A DNA stretch of 12,115 nucleotides, taken from assembly GCA_023145955.1 (NCBI GenBank), contig JAGLDA010000065.1, positions 1 through 12,115 on the forward strand. The letters are read 5' to 3'. Every line of letters begins with the position of its first letter. The stretch's first letter is position 1. Of the stretch, positions 5,132-12,115 are shown piece after piece. The notes under the pieces are model-generated. The model ran no database searches and was not told the DNA's origin. It saw only the letters and a program-made list of their open reading frames with translations. Both the position numbers and the translations under genes were made by a program. The stretch is from Bacteroidales bacterium (lineage in GTDB: Bacteria; Bacteroidota; Bacteroidia; Bacteroidales; UBA1556).

Positions 5132-8100
5132 ATGGTACAAAATACAATTAAGATAATAGTAATTGGTCTGGTAATAATGGTTTTATCGCATGTTGCTTAT
5201 GCGCAAAAAACAGCTATTTACGATCAGCCAAGTACTGATTATCAGCTAGCTTTGGAGCTCTATAATAAGCAACAATATGGTCCTTCTCAAAATCTTTTTC
5301 AGAAAACTATAAATAATATTAACGACACATACTCAATAATGAGGATAAATGCTGAGTATTATAAAGCATTATGTGCTGTTAAATTATTTAACGATGATGC
5401 AGAGTTGTTGTTGCTTAAGTTTATTGAAACACACCCTGAAAGTATGTATTTGAAACATATATATTTCCAGTTAGGTAAGTTTCAGTATAGAAAAAATGGT
5501 TACCGACGTGTTTTGAAATCTTTTGAGCAGGTTGATGTATATGATTTGGCAGAGGATGAGCAAATAGAGTTTTATTTTAAAAGAGGATACTCTCATTTTA
5601 AAAGAGATAGTATTGAGCTTGCAGAAAAGAATTTTTACGAAATACTGAATAAAGAAAGTAGATATAAAGCGCCTGCAGTTTATTATTATTCGCATATTGC
5701 ATACGATAAAGGAAATTATGAAACTGCTAGAAAAGGGTTTATGAGCTTAAAAGATGATAAGGTCTTTAGCCCTGTAATACCTTACTATATTACCCATATA
5801 TACTATATGCAAAAAAAGTATGATGAGTTATTGGAGGTTGCTCCTGATTTATTATCTAAATCTACACCAAAACGTAAGCCCGAAATTGCTCGACTGATTG
5901 GAGAGTCTTATTATCGTACCGAAAGATATAAGGAGTCTATACCTTATCTAAATCAATATTACGAAGCTTTTAATCATAATATTGGCTCAATAAATTTATA
6001 TCAGATGGCGTATGCTAATTATAAAATTGGAAATTATAATGAAGCAATTACCTATTTCAAAAAAATTGATGATTCGAATAAGGAAATGCTTCAGAGTGCC
6101 AATTATCACTTAGCTTTATGCTATGTACGGGTTGATAAGAAGCCGTATGCGCTAAATGCTTTTAATGCTGCATATACTAACGATATGGATGCGGATATAA
6201 CGGCAGATGCTTTATATAATTTCGCAAAAATTAGTTATGAACTTGATTATAATCCATATAATCAGGCATTAAAAGCATTTGAAAAATATGTAACAGAATA
6301 TCCTAACTCTGTTCATAGGGAAGATGCCATGAAATATCTTACTAAAATGTATTTGTCGACGAATAATTACTCTCAAGCTCTCCAAAGTATTGAAAAAATT
6401 CAGGATATGTCTCCAGAATTATTATTGGCATATCAGAGGATTTTATACTCCATGGCAATAACAAGATTTAATGAAGAAGCTTATGAAGAATCAATTTCAT
6501 TTTTCGACAGATCAATAGCATTGAAAAAAGATTTTAGCTATACTGCAAAGTCATATTATTGGAAAGCCGAATGTTTTTTCAAACAAAAGGAATATGATAA
6601 GAGCATAACTAATTATAAGGTTTTTCTTACATCTACGGGAGCCTTTAGTGATGAGAATTATAATATGGCTCATTACAATATTGCCTATGCATACTTTTTT
6701 CAAAAGGAATATAGCTTTGCAAATAAGGAATTTAGAATCTTTGTACAGAACGAAAAAAATCAGAATACTGAGTTTGTGAACGATGCTTATAATAGAATAG
6801 GAGATAGTTATTTTATAAAGAAAGACTATTCTCTAGCGGTTCAAAATTACGATAAAGCACTTAAAATTGGAAAGCGAAATGCTGATTATACACTTTATAA
6901 AAAGGCTGAATCATTAGGCCCGCTAAAACAATATAAACAGAAAGCTCAAGCATTTGAGAAATTGATAAACGATTATCCAAACTCTACTTATGCTGGAAAT
7001 GCTGAATATGCACTGGCGCAACTTTATAATATTGTATTGCTGGATAGAGAGAAAGCAATTAATTATTACGATCATATAATAGCCACACGACCACCACAAA
7101 CATCTTATGTAAAGAAATCTAAACTTGATTTGGGGTATTTATACAGTTCTTCTGACACAAAGAAGTCTATAGCTATTTTTAAAAAATTATACCAAGACTA
7201 TAGAGGAAGCGAAGAGTCGCAAAATGCCTTAAGTGCACTGCAGAATATATATGCAAGTGAGGGAAATGTAGATGAGTTTTTTACTTGGGCAGAGGTGCAA
7301 GGAGTGCAAGTAGCATTAAGCACCCAAGACTCAGCAAATTATTATGTGGCAGAAGAAGCCTATATGAATAATGATTTTGATGTAGCTATTTCAAAATTAG
7401 ACCATTATATAGAGCGTTTTCCAACAGGGTATTTTATTAGCAAAGCTCATTATTATAAAGCCGATTGTGAGCGCAGAATAGGGAAATACCTTGATGCCAT
7501 TGTAGATTATCAGTATATAATTAATAAGCCAATTTCTAAATATTCTGAGAATTCGCTAAAAGAAGTTAGTGAAATAAATTATAACATCTTTAAGGATTAC
7601 CCTGCTGCAAGGGTTTCTTATAGTAAGCTTCGAATAGTTTCGGAGTCGAATGAGCTTTTTCAAGAAGCAACTATTAATATTATGCGCTGCGATGTATATA
7701 CTGAAAATGCTGATAGTATAATTCAAACATCAACAGATGTATTAGCACTAACAGAGCTTGACCCAAAGGTTTATGTAGAGGCAAAAATGAATATAGTTCG
7801 TGTTTATGTACAGAATAAGGATTATGTAAATGCAGTGCCTATTTTGAAGGAAATGTCCTCGGGCGAGTTTGGTGAAGCATCTTCTGAATCGATGTATAAT
7901 CTGGCATTGCTTGATTTTAATAATCAGCAGTACGATAGTGCTGAAGCAAAGGCGTATCTAATAATACAGCGTGAACCATCCTATGAATACTGGGTTGTAA
8001 AAGCCTTTATACTTTCTTCGGATGTATTTATGCAAACTGACAATATGCATCAAGCAAAGGCTACTTTATCGAGTATTATTGATAACTATAACGGAGATCA

Positions 8101-8308
8101 AGAGTTGTTGCAACAGGCAAAGGATAAATATGAACAGATAAGACTTATAGAGGAAAGTATGCTAAAGACTGATGAATCAGAAGAAGTAATAATAGATCTC
8201 GGACAAGATAATAATCTGTTTATCGATTCGGAGGTAGAATCGGATGAGGAGTTTGAGATTGAGCTAGAGCAGGAAGTGGAAGAGCAAAATATTAACTTCA
8301 ATAAATAG
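5132..8308 (+). CDS. Exported TPR-repeat protein of unknown role (1058 aa)
   Basis: Residues 1-24 form a signal peptide with a hydrophobic core (IIVIGLVIMVL, 8-18) and a likely cut after AYA (22-24). No lipobox Cys is present, so it is probably periplasmic rather than a lipoprotein. About residues 35-1000 are a long array of TPR-like helical hairpins. Good examples lie at 290-316, 358-393, 474-503, 512-541, 552-580, 620-650, 770-802 and 918-951. Some contain the (E/D)YPNS motif seen in the TPR_6/YbgF/BamD type of repeat. The C-terminus (1013-1051) is a tail with 18 acidic and no basic residues. No enzymatic motif is visible, so the fold suggests a binding scaffold. It is followed after 6 bp by a barrel gene and is probably co-expressed with it. 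A weak promoter-like pair (TTTTTG at 4988-4993, TATTTTTTG at 5011-5019) overlaps the upstream terminator. I do not recognise the gene; SprE/PorW-like TPR proteins are a distant alternative I cannot support. Confidence 0.93.
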   Translation: MVQNTIKIIVIGLVIMVLSHVAYAQKTAIYDQPSTDYQLALELYNKQQYGPSQNLFQKTINNINDTYSIMRINAEYYKALCAVKLFNDDAELLLLKFIETHPESMYLKHIYFQLGKFQYRKNGYRRVLKSFEQVDVYDLAEDEQIEFYFKRGYSHFKRDSIELAEKNFYEILNKESRYKAPAVYYYSHIAYDKGNYETARKGFMSLKDDKVFSPVIPYYITHIYYMQKKYDELLEVAPDLLSKSTPKRKPEIARLIGESYYRTERYKESIPYLNQYYEAFNHNIGSINLYQMAYANYKIGNYNEAITYFKKIDDSNKEMLQSANYHLALCYVRVDKKPYALNAFNAAYTNDMDADITADALYNFAKISYELDYNPYNQALKAFEKYVTEYPNSVHREDAMKYLTKMYLSTNNYSQALQSIEKIQDMSPELLLAYQRILYSMAITRFNEEAYEESISFFDRSIALKKDFSYTAKSYYWKAECFFKQKEYDKSITNYKVFLTSTGAFSDENYNMAHYNIAYAYFFQKEYSFANKEFRIFVQNEKNQNTEFVNDAYNRIGDSYFIKKDYSLAVQNYDKALKIGKRNADYTLYKKAESLGPLKQYKQKAQAFEKLINDYPNSTYAGNAEYALAQLYNIVLLDREKAINYYDHIIATRPPQTSYVKKSKLDLGYLYSSSDTKKSIAIFKKLYQDYRGSEESQNALSALQNIYASEGNVDEFFTWAEVQGVQVALSTQDSANYYVAEEAYMNNDFDVAISKLDHYIERFPTGYFISKAHYYKADCERRIGKYLDAIVDYQYIINKPISKYSENSLKEVSEINYNIFKDYPAARVSYSKLRIVSESNELFQEATINIMRCDVYTENADSIIQTSTDVLALTELDPKVYVEAKMNIVRVYVQNKDYVNAVPILKEMSSGEFGEASSESMYNLALLDFNNQQYDSAEAKAYLIIQREPSYEYWVVKAFILSSDVFMQTDNMHQAKATLSSIIDNYNGDQELLQQAKDKYEQIRLIEESMLKTDESEEVIIDLGQDNNLFIDSEVESDEEFEIELEQEVEEQNINFNK

Positions 8309-8314
8309 AACAAT

Positions 8315-9997
8315 ATGCATAAAATAAACTTAAATATAAAGAACGTAATTTTATTGTTAGTATTGGTTGTTGTTGCTAATATTGCTATTGCTCAACCAGG
8401 ACAAAATACTGTTATCATTCAGGGCGTATATACTCCAACAATTGATGAGGCAAATAAAATTAATGTATCACCTTCGCTAATTGATACAGTATATAAAACC
8501 CCTGATTTTACATATAATATTATGGAGCGCAGGCTAGCAACACCATTTAAAGTTGTGCCAATAAAGCCGGCAAAATTACTTGGTGAGCCATTAAATAAAT
8601 TATATAGTAATTATGTTGCCGCAGGTATTGGAAATTATACTACTCCGTATTTTGAATTTTATCATAGTAATTTGCGCTCTCGAAGCTCTAAGTTTGGAGT
8701 TCATTTAAAGCATCTTTCTTCTGCCGGAAAAATTAATGATTATGCCTTCCCAGGATGGAGCGAAAATCTCGTGGAAATATATGGCAGCAAGTTTTGGAAG
8801 AAATCTATTTTCGAATCATCTGTTAGCTATAAGAGAGATGTTAATCATGCTTATGGATTTATTCCTGCCAATTATCCCGATAGTATAGTTCCTGCTGATG
8901 TAGATTTTGCTCAACGTTATAATTATTTTGATGCAACTCTTAATTGGTATAGATACCGCCTTCGCGCCAAAGAGATGAATTATTCTATAAGTACAAAGTA
9001 TTATTTCTTGCAGGATTTTTATCATAATTCGGAGCATAGTATTAGTGCAAAAGCTACTTTGGATTGGAATACTTCGTTCTATAAGAAATTTAAAAATGAG
9101 AGATTAGGTTTCGAAATCCAGGAGAATTTCTTTAATAATATTAATGATACTAATTCTACAGTAAATGTAAACTTAGTTTCAATTACTCCCTTTTACAAGC
9201 TAAATTTTGGAGGATTAACTGCTTTTATGGGTGTGAAAGCTCAAGTGAAATCTGATTCTAATACAAATCTAAATTTATACCCTGTTGTTAGATTCAATTT
9301 TGCTGCAATACCTGATGTTTTATATTTTAATGCCGCTTTTACCGGAGGAAATTATTATAACTCGATGAAACGACTTACTGATGATAATCCATTTATTATA
9401 AGTGCAATAGATAGGAGAATGACCAATGTGAAATATCAAGCAAATTTCGGATTAGGAAGTTCGATTAGTAAAAGTGTAAATTTCGATATTCAACTTTATT
9501 ATGATAAGATAGATGACCTAGCCTTTTTTGTTAATGATAGTAATACAGCCTTCAATAATGGTTTTACGGCTATCTATGACGATGCTGATGTGGTAAATAT
9601 GCAAATAGAAGTTGCTTATCAGAAACATGAAAAACTACGTTTCCTATTGAGAGGAAATTATTTTGTATATAATTTGGCTACCGAATTGCATGCATGGCAT
9701 AAGCCATCTTTTGATGTAAGATTGTCTGCTAATTATAATATTCAAGATAAAATATTACTTAAGGCAGAATTTGTAACCTATGGCTCTTCTTATGCTAAGG
9801 TGTGGGAAAATTCAGCTTTTGAAACTAAGAAACTTGACGCATGGGCTGATATTAATTTGGGTATAGAATATCGCTATAGAAAGAAGTTAGGGATGTTTTT
9901 GAAGCTTAATAATATCACTGCTTCAAGGTATCAAAGATGGTATAATTATCCATCATATAAATTTAATGCAATGGTAGGTTTAAGTTATATCTTTTAA
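8315..9997 (+). CDS. Outer-membrane beta-barrel protein resembling a TonB-dependent receptor barrel without a plug
   Basis: Residues 1-26 are a signal peptide (core VILLLVLVVVANIAIA, cut before QPGQ). A short periplasmic segment (27-95) begins with NTVIIQGVYTPTIDEANKIN, whose first residues resemble a TonB box. From about 95 to 560 the chain alternates hydrophobic and polar residues with many Tyr and Phe, typical of membrane beta-strands. The last strands, LGIEYRYRKKLGMFLKLNN and YQRWYNYPSYKFNAMVGLSYIF in two runs, look like the end of TonB-dependent receptors and finish on Phe, as outer-membrane proteins usually do. No room exists for a standard plug domain of about 120-150 residues, so classical TonB-driven uptake is doubtful. 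The gene starts 6 bp after the TPR gene and is followed by a terminator, making a two-gene operon. Substrate and function are unknown; the location in the outer membrane is well supported. Confidence 0.88.
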   Translation: MHKINLNIKNVILLLVLVVVANIAIAQPGQNTVIIQGVYTPTIDEANKINVSPSLIDTVYKTPDFTYNIMERRLATPFKVVPIKPAKLLGEPLNKLYSNYVAAGIGNYTTPYFEFYHSNLRSRSSKFGVHLKHLSSAGKINDYAFPGWSENLVEIYGSKFWKKSIFESSVSYKRDVNHAYGFIPANYPDSIVPADVDFAQRYNYFDATLNWYRYRLRAKEMNYSISTKYYFLQDFYHNSEHSISAKATLDWNTSFYKKFKNERLGFEIQENFFNNINDTNSTVNVNLVSITPFYKLNFGGLTAFMGVKAQVKSDSNTNLNLYPVVRFNFAAIPDVLYFNAAFTGGNYYNSMKRLTDDNPFIISAIDRRMTNVKYQANFGLGSSISKSVNFDIQLYYDKIDDLAFFVNDSNTAFNNGFTAIYDDADVVNMQIEVAYQKHEKLRFLLRGNYFVYNLATELHAWHKPSFDVRLSANYNIQDKILLKAEFVTYGSSYAKVWENSAFETKKLDAWADINLGIEYRYRKKLGMFLKLNNITASRYQRWYNYPSYKFNAMVGLSYIF

Positions 9998-10020
9998 TAA
10001 CTTTATGCCGCATGGCAAAT

Positions 10021-10067
10021 AAGCGTATAATAAACAGTGAATCAGCTAGTTGTTGTACGCTTTTTTT
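10021..10067 (+). terminator. Intrinsic terminator after the TPR/barrel operon
   Basis: AAGCGTA (10021-10027) pairs with TACGCTT (10056-10062), and the stem runs directly into seven T residues (10061-10067). The 28-base loop is long. A small four-pair hairpin, TGCC-GCAT-GGCA (10006-10017), lies just before it. It lies 24 bp after the barrel stop codon. Confidence 0.65.
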
Positions 10068-10135
10068 ATGTAAAATTGTTAATAAATTGCCGCCATTTTT
10101 ATTGTAAAATATGCCTTAAAATGGTATATATTTCT

Positions 10136-10143
10136 TATCTTTG
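10136..10143 (+). promoter_or_regulatory. Predicted -7 box of the gyrB promoter
   Basis: TATCTTTG matches the Bacteroidota -7 consensus TAnnTTTG exactly and lies 32 bp before the gyrB ATG. No TTG is present at the expected -33 distance, so that box is weak or absent. Transcription should start near 10150, after the upstream terminator, so gyrB appears to have its own promoter. Confidence 0.55.
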
Positions 10144-10175
10144 TTTATTCAATGAAATAATATAAATTATTGATT

Positions 10176-12115
10176 ATGAGTACAGAAGAAATAAATTCTG
10201 AGAATTCTGACTACGGTGCAAGTAATATTACCGTTCTCGAAGGTTTAGAGGCAGTTCGTAAACGTCCTGCAATGTATATTGGCGATGTTGGTGATAGAGG
10301 TTTGCATCATCTTGTATATGAAGTTGTGGACAATTCTATTGATGAAGCTTTAGCTGGTCATTGTGATGCAATTGAGGTTACTATTCTTAAGAATAATGCT
10401 GTTCAAGTTATAGATAATGGCCGTGGTATTCCTGTGGATATGCACGAGAAAGAAGGTCGTTCTGCACTAGAGGTGGTAATGACTGTACTGCATGCTGGTG
10501 GTAAGTTTGATAAAGGAAGCTATAAAGTTTCTGGAGGCTTACACGGTGTTGGAGTAAGTTGTGTTAATGCTCTTTCTTCTGATACTAAAGTAGAAGTTTT
10601 TAGAGATGGAAAACATTATGTTCAAGAATATGTAATTGGTAAACCACAATACGATGTAAAGGAAATTGGCACTACTGATACACGCGGAACTAAGGTTACT
10701 TTCCTGCCTGATACAGATATTTTTGATGTTTCAGTATACAACTATGATACACTAAGCACTAGGCTTCGTGAATTATCTTTTCTTAATAAGGGTATTACTC
10801 TTACAATTATTGATGAACGTAATTTAGACGAGGAAACTGGTGAGTATATTTCAGATACATTTTATTCAGAAAAAGGATTAGCTGATTTTATAAGTTACCT
10901 TGATGAGGCACGTGATGTGTTGATGCCAAGCCCAATTTATATTGATGGTGAAAAGAATGGTGTCCCTGTGGAGGTTTCGATGCAGTATAATACTTCTTTT
11001 GGAGAGAATATTCACTCATATGTAAATAATATAAATACTCATGAGGGAGGAACTCACTTATCGGGTTTTCGTCGTGCATTAACGCGTACTTTAAAGTCGT
11101 ATGCTGAGAAATCAGGGATGACATCAAAACTAAAGTTTGCAATTAGCGGTGATGATTTTCGTGAGGGGCTTACTGCTGTAATTTCTATTAAAGTTGCAGA
11201 GCCTCAATTTGAAGGGCAAACAAAAACTAAATTAGGAAACTCTGAAGTGATGGGTGCAGTTGAATCCATGGTTGGAGAGGCTTTGGGTCATTATTTAGAG
11301 GAGCATCCTAAAGAGGCAAAAATAATTGTTGATAAAGTTATATTGGCGGCTACTGCGCGCCATGCTGCTCGTAAAGCTCGTGAGCTTGTACAGCGCAAGA
11401 GTGTTTTAATGGGTTCTGGGCTTCCTGGTAAGCTGTCTGATTGTTCTAGTCGCGATCCTGAAATTAGTGAAATATACCTTGTTGAGGGAGACTCCGCGGG
11501 AGGAACTGCTAAGCAAGGTAGAGATCGTAAATTTCAAGCAATACTTCCACTAAGAGGTAAAATATTGAATGTAGAAAAGGCAATGCCTCACAAGATTTTT
11601 GAAAATGAAGAGATAAAAACAATGTTTACTGCTCTTGGTGTTTCAATTGGTACAGAGGATGATCCTAAAGAGTTAAATGTTTCAAAACTTAGATATCATA
11701 AGGTTATTATTATGACCGATGCTGACGTCGACGGTTCTCATATTGCAACGCTTATTCTCACTTTCTTTTTTCGCTATATGAAAACGATGATAGAGATGGG
11801 TTATATTTATATAGCTACACCTCCGTTCTATTTGGTTAAAAAAGGTAAGCAAGCAGAGTACGCTTGGACCGATGAGCAACGTGACCAATTAATCCATCAA
11901 ATGGGTGGTATTGGTGGCGAAAAAAGCGTTCATGTACAAAGGTATAAGGGTCTTGGAGAGATGAATGCTGATCAATTATGGGAAACTACCATGAATCCAG
12001 AAAATCGTATCCTTAGAAAGGTTGCCATTGAAAATGATATGAGTGCAGATAAGACTTTCTCAATACTTATGGGAGATGAAGTTCCGCCACGTAGAGAGTT
12101 TATTGAGCAAAATGC
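10176..12115 (+). CDS. gyrB: DNA gyrase subunit B (runs off the right edge, nearly complete)
   Basis: The ATPase and metal-binding subunit of gyrase, which with GyrA introduces negative supercoils. I translated it from the ATG at 10176; 646 codons are open to the window edge without a stop. GHKL ATPase motifs are present: YEVVDNSIDEALAG (48-61, Asn53 for magnesium), DNGRG (80-84) and GGLHGVG (120-126). The transducer domain spans about 230-400. The TOPRIM domain has EGDSAGG (437-443, Glu437) and TDADVDG (514-520, Asp515 and Asp517). QRYKGLGEMNADQLW at 588-602 is the conserved C-terminal signature. The last visible residues, VPPRREFIEQN, suggest only a few residues are missing. The compact form without the insertion seen in E. 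coli GyrB is usual for this phylum. ParE is the main alternative, but EGDSAGG, QLWETTMNP and the tail favour GyrB. Confidence 0.97.
   Translation, partial: MSTEEINSENSDYGASNITVLEGLEAVRKRPAMYIGDVGDRGLHHLVYEVVDNSIDEALAGHCDAIEVTILKNNAVQVIDNGRGIPVDMHEKEGRSALEVVMTVLHAGGKFDKGSYKVSGGLHGVGVSCVNALSSDTKVEVFRDGKHYVQEYVIGKPQYDVKEIGTTDTRGTKVTFLPDTDIFDVSVYNYDTLSTRLRELSFLNKGITLTIIDERNLDEETGEYISDTFYSEKGLADFISYLDEARDVLMPSPIYIDGEKNGVPVEVSMQYNTSFGENIHSYVNNINTHEGGTHLSGFRRALTRTLKSYAEKSGMTSKLKFAISGDDFREGLTAVISIKVAEPQFEGQTKTKLGNSEVMGAVESMVGEALGHYLEEHPKEAKIIVDKVILAATARHAARKARELVQRKSVLMGSGLPGKLSDCSSRDPEISEIYLVEGDSAGGTAKQGRDRKFQAILPLRGKILNVEKAMPHKIFENEEIKTMFTALGVSIGTEDDPKELNVSKLRYHKVIIMTDADVDGSHIATLILTFFFRYMKTMIEMGYIYIATPPFYLVKKGKQAEYAWTDEQRDQLIHQMGGIGGEKSVHVQRYKGLGEMNADQLWETTMNPENRILRKVAIENDMSADKTFSILMGDEVPPRREFIEQN

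Noticed and set aside
5132..8308. SprE/PorW type IX secretion or gliding TPR lipoprotein
   Set aside because: No lipobox Cys follows the signal sequence, the protein is longer than I would expect, and no other type IX gene is nearby.
10888..11142. Minus-strand open frame inside gyrB
   Set aside because: It is antisense to the continuous, motif-complete gyrB frame, and its translation resembles no family.
11682..11888. Minus-strand open frame covering the gyrB TOPRIM region
   Set aside because: It is antisense to conserved gyrB coding sequence (TDADVDG region), with no start context or neighbour support.
10176..12115. Topoisomerase IV subunit ParE instead of GyrB
   Set aside because: The C-terminal signature and the tail after VPPRREF match GyrB better, although the families are close.
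1..12115. CRISPR arrays, insertion sequences, tRNA or rRNA genes
   Set aside because: I saw no regularly spaced repeats, transposase frames, terminal inverted repeats or tRNA-like cloverleaf sequence.

Overview
The window looks like a piece of a Bacteroidota chromosome, probably Bacteroidales or a close relative. The DNA is AT-rich. Coding starts are preceded by A-rich stretches rather than Shine-Dalgarno sequences. Several intergenic regions carry the Bacteroidota sigma-factor -7 motif TAnnTTTG. The proteins also fit: a Bacteroidota-style CarA/CarB pair, a stand-alone M16B protease, and a signal-peptide TPR protein next to a TonB-receptor-like barrel. The order-level placement is inference.

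Layout. On the minus strand, positions 1-1583 hold the start of a pyrimidine/arginine operon: carA (complete) followed by carB (only its first 167 codons are in the window), overlapping by 11 bp. A 367-bp divergent intergenic region with three strong dyads separates carA from a plus-strand M16 zinc peptidase gene (1951-3186). After a 314-bp non-coding stretch with a very good promoter, a tryptophanase gene (tnaA, 3501-4874) follows, ending in an AT-rich hairpin and a clear intrinsic terminator. Next is a tight two-gene unit: a 1058-residue exported TPR-repeat protein (5132-8308) and, 6 bp later, a 560-residue outer-membrane beta-barrel protein (8315-9997). It closes with another intrinsic terminator. 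A TAnnTTTG promoter then leads into gyrB, which runs off the right edge a few codons before its expected end.

Functionally most of this is housekeeping: carbamoyl phosphate synthesis, tryptophan breakdown to indole, and DNA gyrase. The least understood part is the TPR/barrel pair. Both proteins have signal peptides, they are almost certainly co-transcribed, and they probably work together at the outer membrane, but the sequence does not show the task. The other points worth a second look are regulatory. There is a possible 31-codon leader ORF just downstream of the predicted tnaA start site, and an inverted repeat framing that promoter. Its half-site recurs as a dyad upstream of carA. There is also a dyad across the predicted carA start site. 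No mobile element, CRISPR array, tRNA or rRNA was seen.
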